Source: Moraxella sp. ZY210820
GTDB lineage: Bacteria; Pseudomonadota; Gammaproteobacteria; Pseudomonadales; Moraxellaceae
Direction: 5' to 3'
Assembly: GCF_030674635.1 (NCBI RefSeq)
Contig: NZ_CP089978.1
Span: forward strand, 496,001 to 560,000
Length of the DNA: 64,000 nucleotides
A program made the translations under genes and the position numbers. Below are positions 8,869 through 15,859 of this stretch, piece after piece (position 1 is the stretch's first letter; each line of letters opens with the position of its first letter). The notes beneath the pieces were generated by a model that searched no databases, was not told where the DNA came from, and saw nothing but the letters and a program-made list of their open reading frames with translations.

Positions 8869-9399
8869 CTATTTAAGTAGCAATGTTTGCTCGGATAAAT
8901 ATACTAAAGCACCAATGGGAATTAAATTAAATAACTCAATAACATCAATATTTCTCATACGAATGCAACCGTGTGATAAAGGCTCGCCCATTGGCTCACT
9001 ATCAGGTGTACCATGAATATAAATATAACGTTGATAAGTATCGCAACCATTGCCACAATTAAAACCGTGTTCAAGTCCTTGTAGCCATAAAATTCGGCTT
9101 AAAATCCAATCACGATTTGGATATTGTTTCGCTAATTCATGGCTATAAATTTCACCAGTCGCTTGACGTGCCACAAATACACTATTGATTGGCATATTTT
9201 CGCCAAATTTTTCAGCAATTTTATGCCAACCACGTGGTGTTTTTCCGCTATTTTCCTGTTCGCCAATGCCATTTTTCCCACTAGAAATCTGATATTTTTT
9301 ATTATGCTGTGGTAAATACAGTAATTGTTGAGCTAAATCGATAATCACATCAGCATTTTTAAGTGTGTAGGGTAAGTTTGATATGGGAAAATTCATCAT
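8869..9399 (-). CDS. YkuD-family L,D-transpeptidase/carboxypeptidase, apparently cytoplasmic
   Basis: A 176-residue YkuD-fold enzyme acting on peptidoglycan stem peptides. The catalytic signature is complete: His129 in IYIHGT, then SHGCIRM with His143, Cys145 and Arg147. There is no signal peptide or membrane anchor; the protein starts MMNFPISNLPYTLKN. That matches the known Acinetobacter cytoplasmic YkuD enzyme (ElsL/LdtK), which acts as an L,D-carboxypeptidase in muropeptide recycling, rather than periplasmic cross-linking enzymes. I infer the same role here. The next gene downstream on this strand is a tRNA. Confidence 0.85.
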   Translation of the reverse strand: MMNFPISNLPYTLKNADVIIDLAQQLLYLPQHNKKYQISSGKNGIGEQENSGKTPRGWHKIAEKFGENMPINSVFVARQATGEIYSHELAKQYPNRDWILSRILWLQGLEHGFNCGNGCDTYQRYIYIHGTPDSEPMGEPLSHGCIRMRNIDVIELFNLIPIGALVYLSEQTLLLK

Positions 9400-9422
9400 C
9401 GTGGGTCAAATTTAAGATTGAT

Positions 9423-9824
9423 TTAAGATTGTTTAGGGTTATGTGATGTATCTGATGTGGTTTCTGGAATGTGTTCAGGGCGTAACCATAACCAAATTGC
9501 GACAATGAACATTGTACCATTACTTAAACATTTAACCCAAATTGGGGCAGGAGTAAGTATCATCACGATACCGCTAATGAACATCATACCAATGGCGATA
9601 TATTTAATTTTTCGTGTTACAACACCATGCTCTCGCCATTGACGTAAAGTTGCACCATATTTGGGATGGTTGAGTAATTTTTCATAATATTCAGGCCAAC
9701 CCTTTGAAGCTGCCCATGTTGCCAAAATAAGAAATACAGTCGTTGGTAAGCCCGGAACAATTGTTCCGATATAGGCTAGACCAATAAAAAGTAAGACGAG
9801 TGCTTTCCAAAATAGGGCAGTCAT
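9423..9824 (-). CDS. YbaN/DUF454 family inner-membrane protein
   Basis: A 133-residue protein of the DUF454 (YbaN) family. It has hydrophobic segments at about 8-40 and two more between about 72 and 112. The family signature is present as IGTIVPGLPTTVFLILATWAASKGWPEY. The function is unknown. It reads toward the YkuD gene with a 23-base gap and may share its transcript. The Pro/Thr-rich C-terminus is soluble. Confidence 0.85.
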   Translation of the reverse strand: MTALFWKALVLLFIGLAYIGTIVPGLPTTVFLILATWAASKGWPEYYEKLLNHPKYGATLRQWREHGVVTRKIKYIAIGMMFISGIVMILTPAPIWVKCLSNGTMFIVAIWLWLRPEHIPETTSDTSHNPKQS

Positions 9825-9917
9825 GAGTATAAAAATAAGAAATAAGAGTATGTTGTTATAGTATAGCTGTTTTTATATTCATTTTCACTATGATTTTTGA
9901 GTAAATGATAATTATTT

Positions 9918-10247
9918 TTAGCAAAATTGGCTTTGTAAAAACACAATAAACCCTGTAAAAAACATCAATGGAATTTGACGATAAAAACTCATCATTTTTT
10001 GTTCATGTTGTTCAAATTGTTCATCATCATTTTTTGCTGTATGGTTAAGTGCAATGCTAAATGCGACCAATGCCCATGAAATAAATACAGTTAAAGCAAA
10101 AAAACGAATCACCACTTGTTCACTATCAGTTGAGTAAAACCACAAATGATGGAACAAATAACTTGCAGGTAATAGACTTAAAGTACCAAGTATTGATTTA
10201 AAAGTCTGTAAGTGCAAACGGTTAATAGGGTCAAGTTGGATATACAT
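9918..10247 (-). CDS. Small two- to three-helix membrane protein, unknown
   Basis: A 109-residue protein, not recognised. Hydrophobic helices lie at about 17-33, 45-66 and 92-108, with a short charged segment (KNDDEQFEQHEQKM) between the last two. Length and layout suggest a small inner-membrane protein. It may be cotranscribed with the YbaN-type gene downstream, 93 bases away. Confidence 0.65.
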   Translation of the reverse strand: MYIQLDPINRLHLQTFKSILGTLSLLPASYLFHHLWFYSTDSEQVVIRFFALTVFISWALVAFSIALNHTAKNDDEQFEQHEQKMMSFYRQIPLMFFTGFIVFLQSQFC

Positions 10248-10594
10248 TTAAATACTCTGGATTTATATTGATAGGCTTATTATGCCATTATATTTTTGAA
10301 TTGAAAGCCTATTTTAGGGCTTATTTTTAATAAAATGTAATAGATATTTTTGATAATTATTATTGATATCTTATTTTTATAAAAATATGATTAATTTCAA
10401 TTAGTTATATTGTTGTTTTAATGCAATATATTCTCATTTTTATATGGTAAGTAGTTGCTTTCATGATGGATTATTCCAATAATATAGATAGATTTTATGT
10501 TAAATGAAATTGTATCTTATTTATCATAAAAAACTAGAGAAATTGGCGGAAAAATCATATAATAGTTTAGATTTTATTTTAATTGAGAAAGCTG
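10248..10594. other. AT-rich divergent promoter region
   Basis: About 350 bases between the divergent small membrane protein gene and the zinc-ribbon gene. It is extremely AT-rich with no open frame of interest. It should hold both promoters, but I cannot single out one convincingly. Confidence 0.5.
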
Positions 10595-10942
10595 ATGAGT
10601 GATTTAGCAAATTGTCCAAAATGTGCGTGTGATTATGCTTATCATGATGGTGCGATGTGGATTTGCCCAGAATGTAGCTATGAGTGGCACGAGCAAACTG
10701 AGATTGTAACAGATGATACAGTCATCATTAAAGACGCACATGGACAAATTTTAGCTGATGGAGATAGTGTTACTGTCATTAAAGATTTAAAAATTAAAGG
10801 CTCTTCATCAGTTGTAAAAGTGGGAACAAAAGTTAAAAATATCCGTTTATTGGCTGATACTAGTGATGGGCATGATATTGATTGCAAAATTGATGGTATT
10901 GGGGCGATTAAGCTCAAATCAGAGTTTGTAAAAAAGGCTTAA
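10595..10942 (+). CDS. PhnA/YjdM-type zinc-ribbon protein
   Basis: A 115-residue protein of the PhnA (YjdM) family. The N-terminal zinc ribbon has Cys pairs at 8/11 and 28/31 (CPKC and CPEC). The C-terminal PhnA domain has [19 protein letters not shown] and [16 protein letters not shown]. Despite the historical name, the family is not established in phosphonate breakdown. The ATG at 10595, giving [10 protein letters not shown], is the family start; an upstream TTG adds four unconserved residues. ispA follows 25 bases later and is probably cotranscribed. Confidence 0.88.
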   Translation: MSDLANCPKCACDYAYHDGAMWICPECSYEWHEQTEIVTDDTVIIKDAHGQILADGDSVTVIKDLKIKGSSSVVKVGTKVKNIRLLADTSDGHDIDCKIDGIGAIKLKSEFVKKA

Positions 10943-10967
10943 TATTAAGCAATTTAGGAGAGATAAA

Positions 10968-11855
10968 ATGTCTGAATTTTTGAAGTTTACTCAACAACAA
11001 ATACAACAAGATTTAACTTTAGCATTACAGGCATTTACCATTCCCGAGCCTTTACAATCTGCACTACATCATGCGGTAATGTTAGGTGGTAAACGAGTTC
11101 GTCCTGCTTTGTGTTATGCGACTGCATATTTACAAGGTGAAGTATTATCGCCTGAGGTACGTCGTGCTGCAGTAGCGGTGGAGTTAATTCATTGTTATTC
11201 ATTGGTACATGATGATTTACCGTGTATGGATAATGATTTATTGAGACGTGGTCAGCCGACTTGTCATGTGGTTTATGGCGAGGGGACTGCATTATTAGTA
11301 GGGGATATTTTACAATCGATGGCGATGGAAGTGTTATCTAGCCGATTATTTGAACAAGGACAAGTAGAATGTGAACCGAATATTATATTACGTCAAATGC
11401 AGATTTTAGCCACAGCAAGCTCTAAAATGGTGTGTGGGCAAATGCTTGATTTACAAGCAGAAGGTCAGCGGATTGAACAAGAGCAATTAGAACAAATTCA
11501 TGTGAATAAAACAGGTGCGTTGATTGTCGCTAGTGTGATGATGAGTGCGGTTACACTATTTAAAGGCAGTGATGAAAAAATTGCGTTATTACGTCAATTT
11601 GCACAAAAGTTAGGCTTGGCATTTCAAGTACAAGATGATATTTTAGATATTACAGCGACAACACAAGATTTAGGAAAAACTGCAGGGAAAGATGTGCAAG
11701 TGGAAAAATCGACTTATCCAGCGTTGATGGGTTTGGAAAATGCACAACGTTATGCACAACAGTTACATGATGAAGCGTGGCAAATTTTGGGGCAATTTGA
11801 ACAAGCAGATGCGTTAAAACAATTGACGGAGTTTTTGTTGAAAAGGACGTATTGA
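10968..11855 (+). CDS. ispA: Farnesyl diphosphate synthase
   Basis: A 295-residue short-chain prenyltransferase that condenses isopentenyl diphosphate with dimethylallyl and geranyl diphosphate to make farnesyl diphosphate. The first aspartate-rich motif DDLPCMD is at 82-88 and the second, DDILD, at 223-227. GGKRVRP at 40-46 is the isopentenyl-diphosphate-binding region. The spacing before the first aspartate motif matches bacterial IspA. It is preceded by TAGGAGAG. The accessory island begins right after its stop. Confidence 0.95.
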   Translation: MSEFLKFTQQQIQQDLTLALQAFTIPEPLQSALHHAVMLGGKRVRPALCYATAYLQGEVLSPEVRRAAVAVELIHCYSLVHDDLPCMDNDLLRRGQPTCHVVYGEGTALLVGDILQSMAMEVLSSRLFEQGQVECEPNIILRQMQILATASSKMVCGQMLDLQAEGQRIEQEQLEQIHVNKTGALIVASVMMSAVTLFKGSDEKIALLRQFAQKLGLAFQVQDDILDITATTQDLGKTAGKDVQVEKSTYPALMGLENAQRYAQQLHDEAWQILGQFEQADALKQLTEFLLKRTY

Positions 11856-11931
11856 TGGAGATGGCATTGATATAATAGTTTATGTGAATGATAATATATT
11901 GACCATATATCAGTTTAATAGGATATTTAAA

Positions 11932-12366
11932 ATGGCTCGTGGTACACTATTTGAAGATGATAGACCTTTAACACTTGGAGAGAAAATTTTTTATTGTTTA
12001 TTTGTATTGCTCTTATTATTTTTATTTTATATGTTAGTTTTTGGGTTTGAAGAAAGTGCCAATAAAAAAGCCAAAAATCCTGATAATTTTGTTCAAGGCT
12101 GTATGTATTATTCAGGCTCTAGAAAAGATAAGCATGATTTTGAATTTGTATATTTTACTATTGATGGTTATAGCACAGAAGGTGTAAAAATGTATACAAG
12201 GTATTTTTTTGAAAATCTTAGAAATTCGAAAATCAAAATAGGTGATTTTGAAGCTAATCTGAAAAAAGGCGGTGATGAAACTTGTCATTTAGTACGTTAT
12301 ATTGACCTAGACTATGTTGTGTTTAGAAGAATATATATTTATCAATATCTTGGTAAAAAGGTTTAG
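11932..12366 (+). CDS. Single-pass membrane protein of unknown function at the island edge
   Basis: A 144-residue protein with a basic N-terminus, one hydrophobic helix at about 20-40 (IFYCLFVLLLLFLFYMLVF) and a periplasmic-side domain of about 100 residues with two cysteines (QGCMYY and ETCHL). An upstream GTG at 11884 would add 16 residues, but AGGA precedes the ATG at 11932. The plan of one helix plus a small two-cysteine outer domain resembles the cassette proteins at 18202-19657, although I see no sequence match. It could be another orphan immunity-like gene; that is inference. Confidence 0.62.
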   Translation: MARGTLFEDDRPLTLGEKIFYCLFVLLLLFLFYMLVFGFEESANKKAKNPDNFVQGCMYYSGSRKDKHDFEFVYFTIDGYSTEGVKMYTRYFFENLRNSKIKIGDFEANLKKGGDETCHLVRYIDLDYVVFRRIYIYQYLGKKV

Positions 12367-12407
12367 ACCTTTTAAAGTAAACTTTCTAAGAGTAGTATGA
12401 CAAATGG

Positions 12408-12511
12408 TAATAAAGTATTTAAAATCTCAGTTTGTTTTTTAATTATTTTTTTAACTTAATTTGTAGAATAACACTGTTTTTTATGGATTTAGTGATTTAG
12501 AATAAAAAAAT
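12408..12511 (+). repeat. Island repeat, copy 1 (non-coding)
   Basis: About 100 bases matching two other places in the island: 25461-25565 and, from its middle on, 14470-14560. The shared core runs CAGTTTGTTTTTTAATTATT and onward through TTTGTAGAATAACAC. This copy is followed by a different sequence than the other two, which marks a recombination junction. Confidence 0.8.
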
Positions 12512-12533
12512 TATGGTGAAAAGTATATCTATA

Positions 12534-12656
12534 ATGGGAGCTGAAAAAGTCAATCGTGGCAAAGGTTTGTTCTCTACCATGATTCGTACTTATTCTGATG
12601 TGCAAGGCAAATTGCGTTATGGTGTGGGAATGATAAATAAAATCAATACTTTTTGA
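12534..12656 (+). pseudogene. 3' remnant of the 114-residue effector-like gene
   Basis: The frame MGAEKVNRGKGLFSTMIRTY and onward to INKINTF matches the last 40 residues of the protein at 13372-13716 with four or five differences. The first 75 codons are missing. It sits exactly 1060 bases before the corresponding part of the intact gene, so it is the truncated end of an upstream copy left by the tandem duplication. Confidence 0.85.
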
Positions 12657-12850
12657 AATTAAAAACTATTTTCAAAAACTATTGATTTTTTCTGATTTTA
12701 ATATAAACTAAAGAAATGAACAAAATTAAACTATCACTTATCTTAGCTTTTTTATCTTTATCATTGCTGGCTTGCAATGACAAGCCGAAACCTACGCCGA
12801 CAGAAGAGGTTTATAATTTTCGTGATGAAAAATATCAGGATTTTTATTCC
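12536..12850 (+). repeat. 1060-bp-spaced direct repeat, left copy
   Basis: Nearly identical to 13596-13910 at a constant offset of 1060 bases. It covers the 3' end of the 114-residue gene type, the intergenic sequence and the first 45 codons of the lipoprotein gene. Identity stops abruptly inside the lipoprotein gene, where the two paralogues diverge. Confidence 0.88.
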
Positions 12851-13399
12851 GTATTTATGCGTAAAGTACAACAAATGGATAAGGATAGTATCAATCCTAA
12901 TGATGGTTTTGAAATGTCGTTTGATTATCAAAAGATAAAACAAGTTTTAGATATTGAACACCCTAATCAAAACATTTTATTTAAGTTAAATATTAATAGA
13001 GTTAACCCAAATGATAGGCATGTAGGTATGCCAGCTAAATATCAAGATAAAGAAGATATTTTAACACATAGGCAACAACAACAAATTAATTTTAAATATC
13101 AGGAATGTTCATTGGAAAAACAAATAGATGGATTATATTGCCTTGATACAAAACAGTTAAGCTACTACTATTTACCCAATGAATCAAAATACAAGATTAA
13201 AAATATCAATCAAAGCATTGATGCAGATTGTAGTTTGAATTGTTGGGTTTTAAATTATCCAACCTATCCTTATAACGTAAGGATTAGTATTCACTTTTCC
13301 AATCCACAGGATTTTCTCTATATCATTAATTATGTAGAAAAATATTTTTTTAAAATGACAGGAGAACACATATGGCAACGTTCACTCAATCAGAAGTAA
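12716..13399 (+). CDS. Lipoprotein, putative effector partner/immunity type, paralogue 1
   Basis: A 227-residue lipoprotein. The signal peptide ends in the lipobox LLAC with Cys20; Asn at +2 predicts outer-membrane sorting. The mature part is polar and has three or four further cysteines (QECSLE, YCLD, ADCSLNC). It ends HIWQRSLNQK. The first 45 codons are nearly identical to paralogue 2 at 13776, and the rest only about half similar: a conserved export signal with a diversified body. The 114-residue gene begins 28 bases before its stop, so the two are translationally coupled. The immunity or partner role is inferred from locus layout. Confidence 0.8.
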   Translation: MNKIKLSLILAFLSLSLLACNDKPKPTPTEEVYNFRDEKYQDFYSVFMRKVQQMDKDSINPNDGFEMSFDYQKIKQVLDIEHPNQNILFKLNINRVNPNDRHVGMPAKYQDKEDILTHRQQQQINFKYQECSLEKQIDGLYCLDTKQLSYYYLPNESKYKIKNINQSIDADCSLNCWVLNYPTYPYNVRISIHFSNPQDFLYIINYVEKYFFKMTGEHIWQRSLNQK

Positions 13400-13716
13400 G
13401 TCGCATTAAAGCGATGTATGAAAATATTACCAATCGTATGAATGACTCAGGTACGATTGCACTTAATCCTAATGATAAGCCAATTGCGGAAGGCTATGCA
13501 TTAATGGCAAATTTGCTTAAAAATCGCTTAGAGTCTGATAAGACTTTAACCGCAGATGAACGAGAAAGTATGACTTATGTCATGACTTGGTTTCTGGGAG
13601 CAGAAAAAGTCAATCGTGGAGAAGGTTCGTTTTCTACTATGATTCGTACTTATTCTGATGTGCAAGGCAAATTGCGTTATGGTGTGGGAGTGATAAATAA
13701 AATCAATACTTTTTGA
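13372..13716 (+). CDS. Small effector-like protein (or retained effector N-terminus), unknown
   Basis: A 114-residue, mostly helical, soluble protein starting MATFTQSEVSRIKAMYENIT, not recognised. It overlaps the end of the upstream lipoprotein gene by 28 bases, with AGGAG at the right distance. Sequence resembling its start recurs after lipoprotein paralogue 2 (MANFTQQEVEII, truncated), and its 3' end recurs at 12534-12656. It has no signal peptide and no RTX repeats. It may be a complete small effector or the surviving N-terminal domain of a longer one. Confidence 0.68.
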   Translation: MATFTQSEVSRIKAMYENITNRMNDSGTIALNPNDKPIAEGYALMANLLKNRLESDKTLTADERESMTYVMTWFLGAEKVNRGEGSFSTMIRTYSDVQGKLRYGVGVINKINTF

Positions 13717-13910
13717 AATTAAAAACTATTTTCAAAAACTATTGATTTTTTCTGATTTTAATATAAACTAAAGAAATGAACAAAATTAAACTATCACTTA
13801 TCTTAGCTTTTTTATCTTTGTCATTACTAGCTTGTAATGATAAGCCGAAACCTACGCCGACAGAAGAGGTTTATAATTTTCGTAATGAAAAATATCAGGA
13901 TTTTTATTCT
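13596..13910 (+). repeat. 1060-bp-spaced direct repeat, right copy
   Basis: Right-hand partner of 12536-12850. The constant offset with no indels implies a recent tandem duplication or conversion of this segment. Confidence 0.88.
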
Positions 13911-14453
13911 AAACTTGCAAGAGAAGTTGAAAGAAAAAAATTAAATGTTATTATGAGTAATGATGGTTTTGAAAAACCTTTTGATAAAAAATATATTAAT
14001 GATGTTTTGGGCTTAGATGTGAAAGATGATATTCTTTTTAAATTAGTTGTCAGCAGAACAAATCCAAAAGAACACTATGTTTCTCCAATTAATTTTTTGT
14101 CAGAGAAAGAAGAAGTATTGAATTTTTATTATAAAGACAAACAATATCAAGAATGTCCAAAAGATTATCAAGTAGATGGATTGCTTTGTATTGATTATTT
14201 GCATTATTTTTATATCCCAAAATACAGTAATAATAAAGCAAATAATATCTACCAAACCTTGGATTTTCAATGTTCAGAATTTCAATCAGGTAGTTGTCGT
14301 TTATTTTACTATGGTAGTCATCAATACAATATAAAAATTTTCATCAGCTTTTCTGACCCCCAAGACTTTTTTCGCATAATTTCTTATGTGGAAGAGTATA
14401 TTTACCAAGCCACTGGAGAACATATATGGCAAACTTCACTCAGCAAGAAGTAG
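13776..14453 (+). CDS. Lipoprotein, putative effector partner/immunity type, paralogue 2
   Basis: A 225-residue lipoprotein whose signal peptide and lipobox (LLAC, Cys20) are identical to paralogue 1 at 12716. The body diverges: conserved points include NDGFE near residue 50, cysteines in QECPKDY and LLCID, and the ending TGEHIWQTSLSKK. Its last codons overlap the start of a truncated frame at 14426, reproducing the arrangement of paralogue 1 with the 114-residue gene. Diversification confined to the mature body is typical of proteins specific for a variable partner. Confidence 0.8.
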   Translation: MNKIKLSLILAFLSLSLLACNDKPKPTPTEEVYNFRNEKYQDFYSKLAREVERKKLNVIMSNDGFEKPFDKKYINDVLGLDVKDDILFKLVVSRTNPKEHYVSPINFLSEKEEVLNFYYKDKQYQECPKDYQVDGLLCIDYLHYFYIPKYSNNKANNIYQTLDFQCSEFQSGSCRLFYYGSHQYNIKIFISFSDPQDFFRIISYVEEYIYQATGEHIWQTSLSKK

Positions 14454-14503
14454 AAATTATTTCTACAAATATCAGTTTGTTTTTTAATTATTTTTTAACT
14501 TAA
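14426..14503 (+). pseudogene. Effector stub after lipoprotein paralogue 2
   Basis: The frame begins MANFTQQEVEII, matching the start of the 114-residue protein (MATFTQSEVSRI), then runs into the island repeat and stops after 25 codons. The join falls at about position 14470, where similarity to 25480 onward begins. Only the first dozen effector codons survive. Confidence 0.8.
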
Positions 14504-14855
14504 TTTGTAGAATAACACTTGTTTTTATGGATTTACCGCTTTAGAATAAAATAACTTTAGTTTTTAGGAGATGAGTTGTGTCTAATCAAGAATGGTTATA
14601 TCAGTATGATAGTGAGCATTACTATTAATTTAAATCACTTTATTTGAAAATTTAACGTTTTATAAAAGAAATACCTATGTCTAAACATTCTGATACGATA
14701 AAAGATTGGCTTATTTCTAATCGTTTGTATGAAGACAATCTATTTTATTATGCCTTGATTATTTGTTTTTGGTTCTTTTGGGGATTTGCTTTTCTTGGTT
14801 TTGAAATTGATGGATATAGCCAAACACAAAATCTTTTTTTCAATTTTATTTGGTA
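14470..14855 (+). repeat. Island repeat, copy 2 (left arm of an 11-kb direct repeat)
   Basis: Matches 25480-25865 at an offset of 11,010 bases. It includes the non-coding core, a mini-frame and the first 60 or so codons of the six-helix membrane protein gene. Identity is very high up to about 14720 and then declines. Confidence 0.85.
14578..14628 (+). pseudogene. Mini-frame MSNQEWLYQYDSEHYY, cut short by a stop
   Basis: A GTG-started 16-codon frame behind TAGGAG. It is identical in translation to the first 16 codons of the 25-codon frame at 25588-25665, but the CAA there is TAA here. The intact copy is itself very short, so this may be another effector-start stub. Confidence 0.6.
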
Positions 14856-15705
14856 TTTATTTATCTGTACCATGATGGCACTGTGTCCTTTTTGGTTTAA
14901 GCTATTTTTTGGGAAAACGCATACTGCCAAACGAGAGCAAGAACTCAATGATAGTTTGAGTAAATTAAATCATAATGACCGCCAAGTTATTATGGATTAT
15001 TTGACACAAACAGGACAACTTGCCATGAGACCTTTACAACGATGGGCATTGGTGTTTTTAGGGTCATACTTTTTATTTGAAGTGTTTTTTATTTCAGCGT
15101 GGGTGAAAGAGATGACGCTTGTATGGCAACCTGATTGGGTGTTAGCAATCACACATTGGGTGAAAGAGAACATCAATTTACCGCCATTGAATGTGGATAG
15201 GAAATTGTTTTTGCTTAATATTCATTCGTCATCAAGTACGTTATTAAGAGAATTATATGAAACAGAAATGCAATTTTTGAATTCAGAATTTGGAATAACG
15301 ACATCATTTTTTCATTTTATAAAAGCATTAAACTTTGCCCCTATCTTAATTGCAGTCTATTTGTTGCTATCAAATATTATAGGTTGGGCTGGCATTAATA
15401 GGTTTAATACAGACCATCAAGAAATTTCATTTTTTAGTAGTCTTAAAAAATTTCTGTGGTTATCATTTCTTATGTTTTTCCTATTTATTATGGTTCTGGG
15501 CGGATTTGGAAAAATATTTATGGATATTGAGACAACAGCAGAAATTTTAATAAATATAACTGCTTGGGTGGACAATTTTTTCTTAAATATTGGATATGCA
15601 TTCTTTATTATCGCACTATCTGTTACTGTCTCTTGGTTTAAAACTGGTGTATTATTGGCAATATCAATAACTGATTTCATCAAACAATTTTTTCAATCAA
15701 CCTAA
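14677..15705 (+). CDS. Six-helix membrane protein, putative immunity type, paralogue 1
   Basis: A 342-residue inner-membrane protein, not recognised. Hydrophobic helices lie at about 24-45, 53-78, 123-142, 220-242, 257-277 and 300-322. A cytoplasmic charged segment falls between helices 2 and 3, and a large outer loop (about 145-215) between 3 and 4. It is paralogous to the 326-residue protein at 25687; the N-terminus MSKHSDTIKDWL and the EVFFISAWVKEM-type third helix are shared. The smaller RTX gene begins 12 bases after its stop. Multi-helix inner-membrane proteins are the usual immunity for pore-forming colicins, which makes immunity plausible, but this is inference. Confidence 0.7.
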   Translation: MSKHSDTIKDWLISNRLYEDNLFYYALIICFWFFWGFAFLGFEIDGYSQTQNLFFNFIWYLFICTMMALCPFWFKLFFGKTHTAKREQELNDSLSKLNHNDRQVIMDYLTQTGQLAMRPLQRWALVFLGSYFLFEVFFISAWVKEMTLVWQPDWVLAITHWVKENINLPPLNVDRKLFLLNIHSSSSTLLRELYETEMQFLNSEFGITTSFFHFIKALNFAPILIAVYLLLSNIIGWAGINRFNTDHQEISFFSSLKKFLWLSFLMFFLFIMVLGGFGKIFMDIETTAEILINITAWVDNFFLNIGYAFFIIALSVTVSWFKTGVLLAISITDFIKQFFQST

Positions 15706-15717
15706 CGAGGTATTTTT

Positions 15718-15859
15718 ATGAGTAATTTAACTGGTCTTAGTAGACAATGTTTACTTTGAAGAATCAAGAAAAATTCTTGAAAAACATTCATTTGGTTCTG
15801 TAACTGATGCAGAGAAAAATTATTATGAAAAAGTTTGGGAAGCAGCTTCCAGCAATCTT
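15718..15859 (+). pseudogene. Frameshifted true 5' end of the smaller RTX gene
   Basis: An ATG at 15718 behind AACGAGG reads [13 protein letters not shown] and stops at 15757. From about 15742 the next frame is open and reads [20 protein letters not shown] and on, without interruption, into the Met at 15860. The natural product evidently began MSNLTGLS and continued into DNVYFEES, so a one-base indel lies between 15731 and 15757. Either the gene is disabled, or this is a sequencing error. Confidence 0.82.

Noticed and set aside
12716..14453. The two lipoproteins being FrpD itself
   Set aside because: The position relative to an effector and the lipobox fit FrpD, but I see no sequence resemblance that I can defend, and they do not precede the FrpC-like gene directly.
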